DNA from: Pollutimonas sp035515055
Lineage (GTDB): Bacteria > Pseudomonadota > Gammaproteobacteria > Burkholderiales > Burkholderiaceae_B
Assembly: GCA_035515055.1 (NCBI GenBank)
Contig: DATJBV010000045.1
Coordinates: 1-64,000 of the forward strand
Length of the DNA: 64,000 nucleotides
Reading direction: 5' to 3'
The translations under genes and the position numbers were made by a program. Below are positions 17,470-25,975 of this stretch, piece by piece. Under the pieces are notes generated by a model, which was given only the letters and a program-made list of their open reading frames with translations, did no database searches and was not told the origin of the DNA. Position 1 is the first letter of the stretch. Each line of letters opens with the position of its first letter.

Positions 17470-17925
17470 CTATTTGTTGCGGGTGTCGTGCTTCATGATG
17501 CGTTCTTTTTCGCGTTCCCAGTCTTTGTCGCGCGCGGTATCGCGCTTATCGTGCAGCTTCTTGCCGCGGCCCAATCCGAAATCGAGCTTGATGCGCCCAT
17601 TCTTGTAGTGAAGATTGAGTGGAATCAATGTATAGCCGCGCTGTTCCACCTTGCCGATCAGCTTGCTGATCTCGTCGGCCTTGAGCAATAGCTTGCGGGT
17701 GCGCGTGGCGTTTGGATGGATATGAGTGGACGCGGTCGGCAAGGGACTGATATGCATGCCGATTATCCACAGGGCGCCATCGCGCACAATGACGTAGCTT
17801 TCCTTGATTTGCACGTGACCCGCACGTATGGCCTTTACCTCCCAGCCTTCCAGCACGAGTCCTGCTTCATAGCGATCTTCAATGAAGTAATCGTGCGTTG
17901 CTTTGCGGTTCTCGACAATGCTCAT
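17470..17925 (-). CDS. smpB: SsrA-binding protein SmpB
   Basis: SmpB binds tmRNA and brings it to stalled ribosomes for trans-translation. The 151 residues match the family: an OB-like barrel (about 10-125) with HDYFIEDRYEAGLVLEGWEVKAIR, and the basic tail GLGRGKKLHDKRDTARDKDWE that enters the mRNA channel. It is divergent from ratA, as in many proteobacteria, and converges on the alkyltransferase gene with a 13-base gap. The tmRNA gene itself is not in this window. Confidence 0.97.
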   Translation of the reverse strand: MSIVENRKATHDYFIEDRYEAGLVLEGWEVKAIRAGHVQIKESYVIVRDGALWIIGMHISPLPTASTHIHPNATRTRKLLLKADEISKLIGKVEQRGYTLIPLNLHYKNGRIKLDFGLGRGKKLHDKRDTARDKDWEREKERIMKHDTRNK

Positions 17926-17982
17926 GTATCGTTTTAGTTGTAGGCTGTAAAATCAATACATTCTATCCATTAACGACATTCA

Positions 17983-18417
17983 ATGCATACAGTCCAACGT
18001 TCTGTTCTCGTCCCGCACAGCCAAGCCCAAATGTTCGACCTGGTTGCCGATGTTGCACGATACCCCGAGTTCATGCCATGGTGCGGCGGCGCCATCGTTC
18101 ACAGGCACGACGAAAAAGGAATGGAAGCGTCCATCACCATCAGTATTGCCGGCATCAAACAAACGTTTACGACGCGCAACGAGCACCGCTACCCGGAACA
18201 GATCGGCTTTCACCTCGTCGACGGTCCGTTCTCCAAATTGACCGGCACCTGGGAATTCCAGGCGTTGTCGCCCGAAGCATGCAAGGTGGTCTACGTCATG
18301 GAGTACGCCTTCTCCAGCCGCGCGCTCGAGGCCGTCGTCGGACCTATATTCAATCGTATCGCCAGCAGCTTTATTGATTCCTTCTCGCAGCGCGCCCAGG
18401 CGGTCTACGGCGAATGA
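17983..18417 (+). CDS. ratA: RatA-type START-domain (COQ10-like) protein
   Basis: A 144-residue single-domain SRPBCC/START protein. Seen: the start HTVQRSVLVPHSQAQMFDLVADVARYPEFMPWC split over residues 2-35 and the family's hydrophobic-pocket pattern to the C-terminus. Family knowledge points to two roles that are hard to tell apart by sequence: ubiquinone binding (COQ10-like), or the reported E. coli RatA function of blocking ribosomal subunit association. It lies next to smpB and overlaps rnfH by 4 bases, the conserved smpB-ratA-rnfH group. A TG-extended -10 (TAAAAT, 17948-17953) may drive it. Confidence 0.88.
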   Translation: MHTVQRSVLVPHSQAQMFDLVADVARYPEFMPWCGGAIVHRHDEKGMEASITISIAGIKQTFTTRNEHRYPEQIGFHLVDGPFSKLTGTWEFQALSPEACKVVYVMEYAFSSRALEAVVGPIFNRIASSFIDSFSQRAQAVYGE

Positions 18418-18755
18418 TGCCGCACGCCGAACAGGACACCATCCTGATTCAGCTGGTGTACGCCACGCCGCAACGCATTTGGCGGCACGACATGCGCGTA
18501 TGCAGGGGCTGCTCGGCCGGCCAAGCCATCGACGCCAGTCCATTCGCCGCCGAGTTTCCGGAGTATGCTCATCATGTGCCGGCCATAGGCATATACGGCC
18601 AAGCGTGCGCGCGAGAACGTGTGCTCGACGATGGCGATCGCATCGAAATCTACCGGCCGCTTAGCTTCGACCCAATGGAGTCGCGGCGCAGGCGCGCGGC
18701 GCATCGGCCTATACTTCGCAATGCCAAAATAACGAAAAAGGGACGAAACGAATAA
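18414..18755 (+). CDS. rnfH: RnfH family (UPF0125) ubiquitin-like protein
   Basis: A 113-residue RnfH-family protein with a beta-grasp (ubiquitin-like) fold. Family hallmarks are the early ILIQLVYATPQRIW segment, the middle GIYGQ...R...L.DGDRIEIYRPL block (about residues 58-83) and a basic tail (ESRRRRAAHRP). Its role is poorly known; it was first noted beside the Rnf electron transport genes and, as RatB, beside ratA. The start overlaps the ratA stop by 4 bases, so the two are coupled. Confidence 0.88.
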   Translation: MMPHAEQDTILIQLVYATPQRIWRHDMRVCRGCSAGQAIDASPFAAEFPEYAHHVPAIGIYGQACARERVLDDGDRIEIYRPLSFDPMESRRRRAAHRPILRNAKITKKGRNE

Positions 18756-18868
18756 TTGTCGTGCATATGACATAAAAAAAACGGACGACGCGCTATGGTA
18801 TTCGCCATAAAAACATAAGCCGGGCACGCGGTTTATCATGCAACGTCCAACAGGAAGGAGACAACATC

Positions 18869-20023
18869 ATGGATTTTCGTCTGAATGACGAGCAACAGGC
18901 GTTCGCGCAAGCCGCAAAAGATTTCGCCCTTGGCGAACTTGAGCCGCACGCGGCCCGATGGGATGCCGAAAGCGAATTTCCGCGCGAGGCCTTCGCACGC
19001 GCGGGCGCCATGGGCTTCTGCGCCATCTACGCGCCCGAGTCAATCGGCGGCCTAGGCTTGCCCCGGCTGGATGCCACGCTGGTATTCGAGGAAATGGCCG
19101 CGCACGACCCATCCACCACCGCCTTTCTCACCATACACAACATGGCCACCTGGATGATAGGCACCTGGGGCACGGCGTCCGTGCGCGAGACGTGGGGCGC
19201 TTCCCTGGCCAGCGGCGAGAAATTGGCCTCCTATTGCCTGACGGAACCCGGTGCGGGCTCCGATGCGGCTTCCCTCACGACCCGGGCTGAAAAACGTGGC
19301 AATTCTTATGTGTTGAACGGTGCAAAGGCCTTCATTTCCGGCGCCGGCGATACCGACGTGCTCGTTGTGATGGCCCGCACCGGCGGCGACGGTCCCAAAG
19401 GTATTTCCGCATTTGTGGTGCCAGGCGACACCGCGGGCATCACCTATGGCCGCAAGGAAGAGAAAATGGGCTGGAACAGCCAGTCCACGCGTCCTATAAC
19501 CTTCGATAACGTGGAGATCCCGGCCGAGAATCTGCTGGGCAGCGAAGGCGAAGGCTTCAAGTTTGCCATGAAGGGCCTGGACGGCGGGCGCATCAATATC
19601 GCCACATGCTCGGTGGGCGCGGCACAAGGAGCCTACGAAGCGGCTCGCCGTTACATGGGTGAGCGCCAGCAGTTCGGGCAACACCTGGGCGCGTTTCAGG
19701 CCCTGCAGTTCAAGCTGGCCGATATGCTCACGCACATCGTCGCTTCACGCCAAATGGTGCGCCTGGCCGCAGCCAAGCTCGACGAAGACGATCCCCAGGC
19801 ATCGACCTACTGTGCAATGGCCAAGCGCCTGGCGACGGACATGTGTTTCCAGGTCTGCCTGGACGCGCAGCAAATCCATGGCGGCTACGGCTACCTTAAA
19901 GATTACCCCCTCGAGCGGCTGGTGCGCGATACCCGCGTCCATCAAATCCTCGAGGGAACAAACGAAATCATGCGTGTCATTATTGCGCGTCAATTGCTGG
20001 AAAAAGGAGCCGATATCCGATGA
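18869..20023 (+). CDS. Acyl-CoA dehydrogenase, probably isobutyryl-CoA dehydrogenase
   Basis: A 384-residue FAD acyl-CoA dehydrogenase. Seen: the FAD/substrate motif YCLTEPGAGSDAASL near residue 127, the WNSQSTRPITFDNVEIP strand, and the C-terminal catalytic-base region RVHQILEGTNEIMRVIIAR. It has the normal length and a strong AGGAAGGAG ribosome binding site before the ATG. The next two genes are 3-hydroxyisobutyryl-CoA hydrolase and 3-hydroxyisobutyrate dehydrogenase, so I infer it oxidises isobutyryl-CoA in valine breakdown. Another short branched-chain acyl-CoA remains possible. Confidence 0.88.
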   Translation: MDFRLNDEQQAFAQAAKDFALGELEPHAARWDAESEFPREAFARAGAMGFCAIYAPESIGGLGLPRLDATLVFEEMAAHDPSTTAFLTIHNMATWMIGTWGTASVRETWGASLASGEKLASYCLTEPGAGSDAASLTTRAEKRGNSYVLNGAKAFISGAGDTDVLVVMARTGGDGPKGISAFVVPGDTAGITYGRKEEKMGWNSQSTRPITFDNVEIPAENLLGSEGEGFKFAMKGLDGGRINIATCSVGAAQGAYEAARRYMGERQQFGQHLGAFQALQFKLADMLTHIVASRQMVRLAAAKLDEDDPQASTYCAMAKRLATDMCFQVCLDAQQIHGGYGYLKDYPLERLVRDTRVHQILEGTNEIMRVIIARQLLEKGADIR

Positions 20024-21147
20024 CTTCACCCGTCTTATTTAATCTGCTGGACACCGCCAACGCCATGAAGATTGGCGTGGCAACGCTGAACAGTCCGCAG
20101 ACGCTCAATGGCCTGTCACTCGATATGTGCACGCTGCTGAACGAGCAACTGCAGTTATGGAAAGACGACGATAGCATCGCGCTGGTCGTCATCAATGGAG
20201 CCGGAGAGAAGGCCTTTTGCGCAGGCGGCGACCTGCATGGCCTGTACAAAGGCATCCAGGACAACACCAGCGGCCTGGCATGGAACAACACCTATGCCCG
20301 CGAATTTTTCGATGTCGAATACCGGCTTGACTATCTCATACACACGTTTCCGAAGCCCATCGTCTGCTGGGGCAACGGCATCGTCATGGGCGGCGGCGTC
20401 GGCCTGATGATGGGCGCCAGCCATCGCATTGTCAGCGAAACCACGCGCTTCGCCATGCCCGAAATCTCGATTGGTCTTTTCCCGGACGTTGGAGGCACCT
20501 GGATGCTTTCGCGCCTGCCGGGCGGGACAGGTGCGTTCCTGGCGCTTACCGGCGCGCAATTGGGCGCCTCCGACTGCCGTTTTCTTGGCCTGGCGGATTA
20601 CACCCTGGCATCCGCCACATGGAACGATTTCCTGGCGCGGGCACAGGCGTCTGCGTGGTCCGGTTCCCGTACGGACAACGACGTTGCGCTGGACGGCCTG
20701 CTAAAGAACATGGCGCCCGACGCAGCGGCTCCCGGGCCGCTGCAACGCCATTATGAACTCATTCGCCTGTCGTGCGACGGTCCCGATTTCGACGCCATTT
20801 GCGCACGTATTCAACGTTGGAGCGCCAACGAAGACCCATGGCTCAAGCGCGCCGCCGCCACATTCAATGCCGGAGCGCCCGGATCGGCGCGCCTGTCCTT
20901 CGAGTTGTTGAAGCGCGTCCGCTTTATGTCTCTGGCCGAGGTCTTTCGCCAGGAATACATCGTATCCTTGCAGTGTGGCGTCCAGGGCGATTTCAAGGAA
21001 GGGATACGCGCGCTGCTTATCGACAAAGACAAGCAGCCCAAGTGGAATCCCGCCACGCTGGAAGGCGCCACCCAGGCATGGGTGCAGCGCTTTTTCGAAC
21101 AGCCGTGGCCCGACTCCGTCGCGCATCCGCTGGCGGACCTGGCATAG
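20020..21147 (+). CDS. Enoyl-CoA hydratase/isomerase family, probable 3-hydroxyisobutyryl-CoA hydrolase
   Basis: A 375-residue crotonase-fold protein. The oxyanion-hole motif FCAGGDLHGLYKG (near residue 65) is followed by GNGIVMGGGVGLMMGASHRI. The PEISIGLFPDVGGTW motif near residue 145-160 carries the Glu and Asp typical of 3-hydroxyisobutyryl-CoA hydrolases. The length, with a C-terminal extension beyond 260 residues, also fits hydrolases better than plain enoyl-CoA hydratases. The start overlaps the preceding stop by 4 bases. It should release 3-hydroxyisobutyrate for the next gene's product. No separate enoyl-CoA hydratase is in this cluster. Confidence 0.87.
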   Translation: MTSPVLFNLLDTANAMKIGVATLNSPQTLNGLSLDMCTLLNEQLQLWKDDDSIALVVINGAGEKAFCAGGDLHGLYKGIQDNTSGLAWNNTYAREFFDVEYRLDYLIHTFPKPIVCWGNGIVMGGGVGLMMGASHRIVSETTRFAMPEISIGLFPDVGGTWMLSRLPGGTGAFLALTGAQLGASDCRFLGLADYTLASATWNDFLARAQASAWSGSRTDNDVALDGLLKNMAPDAAAPGPLQRHYELIRLSCDGPDFDAICARIQRWSANEDPWLKRAAATFNAGAPGSARLSFELLKRVRFMSLAEVFRQEYIVSLQCGVQGDFKEGIRALLIDKDKQPKWNPATLEGATQAWVQRFFEQPWPDSVAHPLADLA

Positions 21148-21176
21148 CATCATAATTTTTCAATGGAGACAAAAAA

Positions 21177-22067
21177 ATGAGTCGTATTGCGTTTATAGGG
21201 TTAGGGCACATGGGCGCGCCAATGGCGCTGAACCTGGTGAAAGCCGGACATGAGCTTGTGGTGTTCGACTTGATGCCGGCGGCAATCAAGACACTTGTGG
21301 ATGCGGGCGCAACCGCGGCGGCATCGGCCCAGGCGGCCGTGAAGGATGCCGAGATAGTCGTTTCGATGCTGCCTGCAAGCAAGCACGTCGAGGGTCTTTA
21401 CCTCGGCGACACTGGGTTGCTCGCGCATATTGGAGCCAATACCCTGGTCCTGGAGTGCAGCACGATCGCATCGGAGTCCGCCCGCAAGGTTGCCGACGCC
21501 GCCAAGGCCAAAGGCATACGCATGATCGATGCGCCTGTCTCCGGAGGAACCGGGGGCGCCGTGGCCGGCACATTGACGTTCATTGTGGGCGGCGAAGCAG
21601 CCGACCTCGAAGCCGCCCGGCCTTACCTCGAAAAAATGGGCAAGAATATTTTTCACGCCGGCGCGGCGGGCGCGGGTCAAGTTGCCAAAATCTGCAACAA
21701 CATGCTGCTTGGGATACTCATGGCCGGCACATCCGAAGCGCTGGCATTGGGCGTGGCCAACGGACTGGATCCAAAGGTGCTCTCCGATATCATGGCCAAG
21801 AGCTCCGGGCGCAACTGGACCACCGAGCTCTACAATCCCTGGCCTGGCGTGATGGAAAATGTACCAGCAGCCAAGGGATATGCGGGCGGCTTCGGTGTCG
21901 ACCTTATGTTGAAGGACTTGGGCCTTGCCGCCGAATCGGCCCTGACGGCCCGTGCATCGGTGCCGCTGGGCGAACTGGCCCGTAACCTATATTCGATGCA
22001 TAGCGCTCAGGGCAATGGCTCGCTCGATTTTTCGAGCATAGTAAACCTGTTCAAGAAGCAGGGCTAG
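21177..22067 (+). CDS. mmsB: 3-hydroxyisobutyrate dehydrogenase
   Basis: A 296-residue beta-hydroxyacid dehydrogenase oxidising 3-hydroxyisobutyrate to methylmalonate semialdehyde with NAD. Motifs in order: the Rossmann start IAFIGLGHMGAPMALNLVKAG (split here at residues 4-23), the substrate loop DAPVSGGTGGAVAGTLTFIVGG near 120, and GQVAKICNNM near 167 with the catalytic lysine. It is preceded by a GGAGA ribosome binding site. It ends the valine operon; its stop overlaps the convergent ygfZ end by 4 bases. The following enzyme of the pathway (MmsA) is not in this window. Confidence 0.92.
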   Translation: MSRIAFIGLGHMGAPMALNLVKAGHELVVFDLMPAAIKTLVDAGATAAASAQAAVKDAEIVVSMLPASKHVEGLYLGDTGLLAHIGANTLVLECSTIASESARKVADAAKAKGIRMIDAPVSGGTGGAVAGTLTFIVGGEAADLEAARPYLEKMGKNIFHAGAAGAGQVAKICNNMLLGILMAGTSEALALGVANGLDPKVLSDIMAKSSGRNWTTELYNPWPGVMENVPAAKGYAGGFGVDLMLKDLGLAAESALTARASVPLGELARNLYSMHSAQGNGSLDFSSIVNLFKKQG

Positions 22068-23089
22068 CCGGTAGTGATCGCGTAGGGCAGGGGCTGGCAC
22101 TCTATTTTAGGGCCGTCGGCTCCGCCCAGCCGGAAATCGGCATCGCGCAGGTCGGCAAGCTGGACTTCCATTAATACCCGCACAACCAGATCGGTAGCCG
22201 CATTTATGATGCGCCCGCATGGCGCCGCGGGTTTTTTTGCATCGAATACGTCCAGGCCAGCCAGCCCGCCATTATTGCCAACGTGCCGCGGCGCCAGGAT
22301 TGCGCCGGCGGCCATGCGGCGCTTGACCGTGCCGCGGTAGTGGCTGCGTGCAACCACTTCCTGGCCGGGATAACAACCTTTGGAAAAACTGACGCCATCG
22401 ATCAGATCGAGGTTGAGCGTTTGGGGAATGAACACATCTTGCGTGGCGGCTTGGACCCATGGCAGGCCGGCCGTAATGTCGGCGGCTTGCCATACAGCCA
22501 ACGCGTCGGCCGCGGGCGGCTGCCCGGCCCCTTGCGCATCTTTGGACACCAGCCACCACCGCGCTCTGCCGGCATCCGCCGATGGCGCGGCGATCCATGT
22601 TCCTGTCGCCGTGCGTGCCACCTGCCAAGCCTGGGGCTGAGCCGAAAGCACAGCGGCTTCACGAAGAAGGCGGGCGGGCCAACCTGCCGACTGGGCCTGG
22701 TTCGCGTCCAGGTCGGCCGGACCGCCCGCTGGACGCAAGGCGGACGTCGCGTCCGTCATGATGCCCCAGACGTTGACATCCGCCACGCGCAACTTGACCT
22801 TGGCGCGGAGCACGAACATGGACAAACGCTTGATGAAGGAGTCGGCAATATCGGCTTTCACCAACGCATAAATCACGGGACCGTCGGCCTGGGGGCCAAG
22901 CCAGACGACCATGGTAGCCAATAGCCGGCCCTTGGCGGTGCAATAGCCGGCGAGGCGCGCATGATCCGCGGGCAAATTGGCGATGTCCTGGGTAAGCTGG
23001 CCATGCAGAAAAGCGGGCGCATCTTCGCCGCTGATTTCAATGACGGCGAGATCGCTCAATGGAGTGACAAGGTTGGAATAACGGTTCAT
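22064..23089 (-). CDS. ygfZ: YgfZ-type folate-binding iron-sulfur maintenance protein
   Basis: A 341-residue YgfZ/GcvT-like protein that uses tetrahydrofolate to help assemble or repair certain Fe-S enzymes. The hallmark motif KGCYPGQEVVAR is present near residue 235, and the N-terminal part has SGEDAPAFLHGQLTQDIANL, a GcvT-like segment. It is a single gene divergent from mltG. The length is close to the E. coli protein (326). Confidence 0.92.
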   Translation of the reverse strand: MNRYSNLVTPLSDLAVIEISGEDAPAFLHGQLTQDIANLPADHARLAGYCTAKGRLLATMVVWLGPQADGPVIYALVKADIADSFIKRLSMFVLRAKVKLRVADVNVWGIMTDATSALRPAGGPADLDANQAQSAGWPARLLREAAVLSAQPQAWQVARTATGTWIAAPSADAGRARWWLVSKDAQGAGQPPAADALAVWQAADITAGLPWVQAATQDVFIPQTLNLDLIDGVSFSKGCYPGQEVVARSHYRGTVKRRMAAGAILAPRHVGNNGGLAGLDVFDAKKPAAPCGRIINAATDLVVRVLMEVQLADLRDADFRLGGADGPKIECQPLPYAITTG

Positions 23090-23238
23090 GGGCGGGATTG
23101 GGCTCGCAACAAAGACACGGAAAGAGGTAGCGTTTATGATAACGGGCTTCGGTCATTCATGCTGCTATACCCTTGCCGGCGAACACTGCGCGCACGTCCC
23201 GTGCCTCACCCTGCCCGGACGGGCTACACTTTGGTTCA

Positions 23239-24249
23239 ATGAAGAAACTCAAGTCCATCATCCTTATTCTTTTCCTGCTTGCCGCCGTGGCTGCCTTGGC
23301 CTTGAGCGCAGGGGCCTGGTACTGGGCGCAGAATCCAGTCGACCTAGATGCCGAGCGCATCGACTACCTGGTCGAGTCGGGTGAAAGGCCTAGAACCATT
23401 GCTCAACTCATGAACAAGGCGGGCATTCATATCAATGAAGACGCCTTTGTTGCGCTAGCCCGAATCACGGGCCGGGACAAACTTCTGAAGGCGGGCGCTT
23501 ACGAAGCGGTGCGCGGCGACTCGCCGTCCGATCTGCTCGAGCGCATGGCTAGCGGCGACATGACCCAAACGCGGCTTGCACTAATCGAGGGATGGTCGTA
23601 TCAGCGCATTAGACAGGCATTGCGCGACGACACGAAGCTGAAGCAGACCCTGGACGGCGTATCCGATGCGGATATCCTGGAAAGGCTGGGCGCAAGTGCC
23701 ACCTTGCCCGAAGGCTTGTTCCACCCGGACACCTACGTGTTTGTCCCCGGATCGACCGACTTCGACATCCTGCGGCGCGCCTATCAGGCTCAACAAACGG
23801 TGCTCAAGACTGCCTGGGCCGAACGCGATCCCAACCTTCCACTGGACACGCCATATGAGGCCTTGATACTGGCCTCCATCGTCGAAAAAGAAACCGGGCA
23901 CAGCGAAGACCGGCGACGCGTCGCCGGCGTTTTTATCAACCGACTGCGCCTAAGCATGCCGTTGCAGACCGACCCCACCGTCATTTACGGGATGGGTGAA
24001 GCCTACGAAGGCAAAATACGCCGAAAAGACTTGCGGACCGACACCCCATGGAACACCTATACGCGCGGCGGTTTGCCACCCACACCCATCGCCAGTCCGG
24101 GCAAAGCGTCCTTGCTGGCCGCGCTGCACCCCGAGGCGCACAAGTTCCTGTATTTCGTTTCGCGCGGGGACGGCACCAGCGAGTTTTCGCCCAACCTCGT
24201 GGAGCATAATCGCGCGGTGGCCAAATTCATTCACGGACGGGGCAAATGA
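23239..24249 (+). CDS. mltG: Endolytic murein transglycosylase MltG
   Basis: MltG is an inner-membrane lytic transglycosylase that cuts growing glycan strands and limits their length. I start at the ATG at 23239 (336 residues, MKKLKSIILILFLLAAVAAL) because it begins with the membrane anchor; an upstream frame from 23173 adds only non-conserved sequence. A LysM-like region follows the anchor. The YceG catalytic domain has ILASIVEKETGHSEDRRRVA with the catalytic Glu, and QTDPTVIYGMG. The stop overlaps tmk by 4 bases, the usual mltG-tmk-holB order. Confidence 0.94.
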   Translation: MKKLKSIILILFLLAAVAALALSAGAWYWAQNPVDLDAERIDYLVESGERPRTIAQLMNKAGIHINEDAFVALARITGRDKLLKAGAYEAVRGDSPSDLLERMASGDMTQTRLALIEGWSYQRIRQALRDDTKLKQTLDGVSDADILERLGASATLPEGLFHPDTYVFVPGSTDFDILRRAYQAQQTVLKTAWAERDPNLPLDTPYEALILASIVEKETGHSEDRRRVAGVFINRLRLSMPLQTDPTVIYGMGEAYEGKIRRKDLRTDTPWNTYTRGGLPPTPIASPGKASLLAALHPEAHKFLYFVSRGDGTSEFSPNLVEHNRAVAKFIHGRGK

Positions 24250-24899
24250 TGCATGAACGGGCGCTTGGGTGCATGATCGTTTGCGACGGCGGTAACGGCG
24301 CGGGGAAGAGCACTGTCCTGAAAGCCATCGAGCACCACCTGCGGCGGCTGGGTCACGACTATGTCATGACCCGCGAACCGGGCGGCACTCCTATCGGTGA
24401 AAAGATCCGCGATATATTATTAAGTACAGACAGTTCTGAAATGTGCGGTATCACCGAGCTGATGCTATTTGCCGCCGCGCGCGCGCAGCACGTCAGGGAA
24501 AAAATCATTCCGGCAATCCGTTCGGGAAAAATCGTTGTCTCGGATCGCTTCGATTCCGCAACGGTGAGCTTTCAACATTTCGCCAGGGGTTTGCCGCTGG
24601 ATCTGATCAAGACGCTCAATGAACTGGCTATCGATGGATTCCGGCCCGATGTCACCATTATTCTTGATCTTGACCCTACGACCGGCCTCGAGCGTGTCAA
24701 CTCCCGGGGAAGCCAGCTGGATCGCATGGAAAAAGAGAATCTCGAGTTCCTGCATAAAGCTCGGGAAGGTTACTTGACGCAAGCACGTGAAGACCCAAAG
24801 CACTTCGTTGTCATCGACGCGTCCCAGCCGCTTGAATGCGTGGTATCGGAGGCCGTCAACGTGGTGGACCAGATCATCCGCAAGGCAATGGAGCCATGA
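24246..24899 (+). CDS. tmk: Thymidylate kinase (divergent)
   Basis: dTMP kinase, needed to make dTTP. The 217-residue protein has the P-loop GGNGAGKST (residue about 14), the TREPGGTPIGEKIRDILL segment and the SDRFDSATVSFQHFARGL motif. Oddities are Asn where most family members have Asp in the P-loop (usually G-x-D-G-A-G-K), an early MCGITELMLFAAARAQH segment, and a LID region unlike the Bordetella-type sequences I recall. It sits exactly where tmk should be, between mltG and holB, and overlaps both by 4 bases, so it should be functional. Replacement by a foreign copy is possible. Confidence 0.88.
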   Translation: MMHERALGCMIVCDGGNGAGKSTVLKAIEHHLRRLGHDYVMTREPGGTPIGEKIRDILLSTDSSEMCGITELMLFAAARAQHVREKIIPAIRSGKIVVSDRFDSATVSFQHFARGLPLDLIKTLNELAIDGFRPDVTIILDLDPTTGLERVNSRGSQLDRMEKENLEFLHKAREGYLTQAREDPKHFVVIDASQPLECVVSEAVNVVDQIIRKAMEP

Positions 24900-25951
24900 G
24901 CGATCTTGCGCAATTCCTGCCGTGGCAGCGCGAAACCGCCTCCGCATGGCTAGGCCGGCGCGAGCGTTTTGCGCATGCATGGCTAATACACGGATTGCCC
25001 GGTATAGGTAAGCGCCAATTTGCCTTGGCTGCCGCCGGCAGCTTGCTGTGCGAGGCGCCGGTAAACGGCCTTGCCTGCGGTCATTGTGCCGCATGCCAGT
25101 GGCTTACCAGCGGCACCCATCCCGACCTGCGCCGGATTCGCCCCGACGCGATGGCGCTGGAAGAGGGGGTCGGTATAGAGTCCGCCGACGAAGCCGATGC
25201 AGCGTCGCCCGCGACGAAAAAGCCTCCTTCCAGGGAAATCCGCGTCGAGCAATTGCGTGGGCTTAGTCCGTGGTTCAACACCGCGACGCATCGCGGAGGG
25301 TGGCGTGTCGCCGTGCTATATCCGGCCAGGGCAATGAATGCCATTTCCGCCAATGCCTTGCTGAAAATGCTGGAGGAACCCCCCGAACATACCGTCTTCC
25401 TTTTGGTGGCCGACGCGCCCGACCGGCTATTGCCTACGCTGGTGTCGCGTTGCCGCCGTTTACCGTTGCCGGTACCGGGACCTGAGTTATGCCTTTCGTG
25501 GCTGCAGGCTCAAGGCCTGCCCCAGGCGGAACTGTGGCTTGCCGCCGCCGGCGGCGCGCCCTTGCTAGCCTTGCAATTATCCCAGTCGCGAGCGGAGCCT
25601 TGTCCGGCCTGGCTTGCGTCGCTGCTATCCCCGCTTGCCGCAGCCAAGGCTTCCGACGTGGGGGCCGTGGCGGACCAACTAGAAAAATTGCCTCCCGACG
25701 TCTGGATAGACGCCTTGCAACGCCTGTTCGTCGACTTGATGTTGGCGTCTGCAAACGCTCCGGCAAGATACTTTCCCGGGCTTGCGTCGGAAACGCTACG
25801 CGTCGCGCAACGGGCGCATCCGGCCAGGCTGGCCGATACCGCCAAATGGCTTGCCCAGCAGCGAGCCGTCGCGGCGCATCCCCTGAACGCCAAACTATTT
25901 GTCCATAGCGCCTTGCAGCGAGTCGTACTGGCATGCGCTAGCGCTGCCTGA
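24896..25951 (+). CDS. holB: DNA polymerase III delta-prime subunit
   Basis: HolB is part of the clamp loader that puts the sliding clamp on DNA. I start at the ATG at 24896, overlapping the tmk stop as ATGA (351 residues). An AAA+ Walker-like loop GLPGIGKRQFA is near residue 38. The zinc cysteines are in CGHCAAC with an upstream Cys. ALLKMLEEPPEHTVFLL holds the Walker B/sensor region, and LVSRCRRLPL is the SRC arginine-finger motif. In many relatives a pilZ gene follows; here the TatD-type gene comes next after 24 bases. Confidence 0.93.
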   Translation: MSDLAQFLPWQRETASAWLGRRERFAHAWLIHGLPGIGKRQFALAAAGSLLCEAPVNGLACGHCAACQWLTSGTHPDLRRIRPDAMALEEGVGIESADEADAASPATKKPPSREIRVEQLRGLSPWFNTATHRGGWRVAVLYPARAMNAISANALLKMLEEPPEHTVFLLVADAPDRLLPTLVSRCRRLPLPVPGPELCLSWLQAQGLPQAELWLAAAGGAPLLALQLSQSRAEPCPAWLASLLSPLAAAKASDVGAVADQLEKLPPDVWIDALQRLFVDLMLASANAPARYFPGLASETLRVAQRAHPARLADTAKWLAQQRAVAAHPLNAKLFVHSALQRVVLACASAA

Positions 25952-25975
25952 CGCCATCCTCACCCGAGTTCTCCT

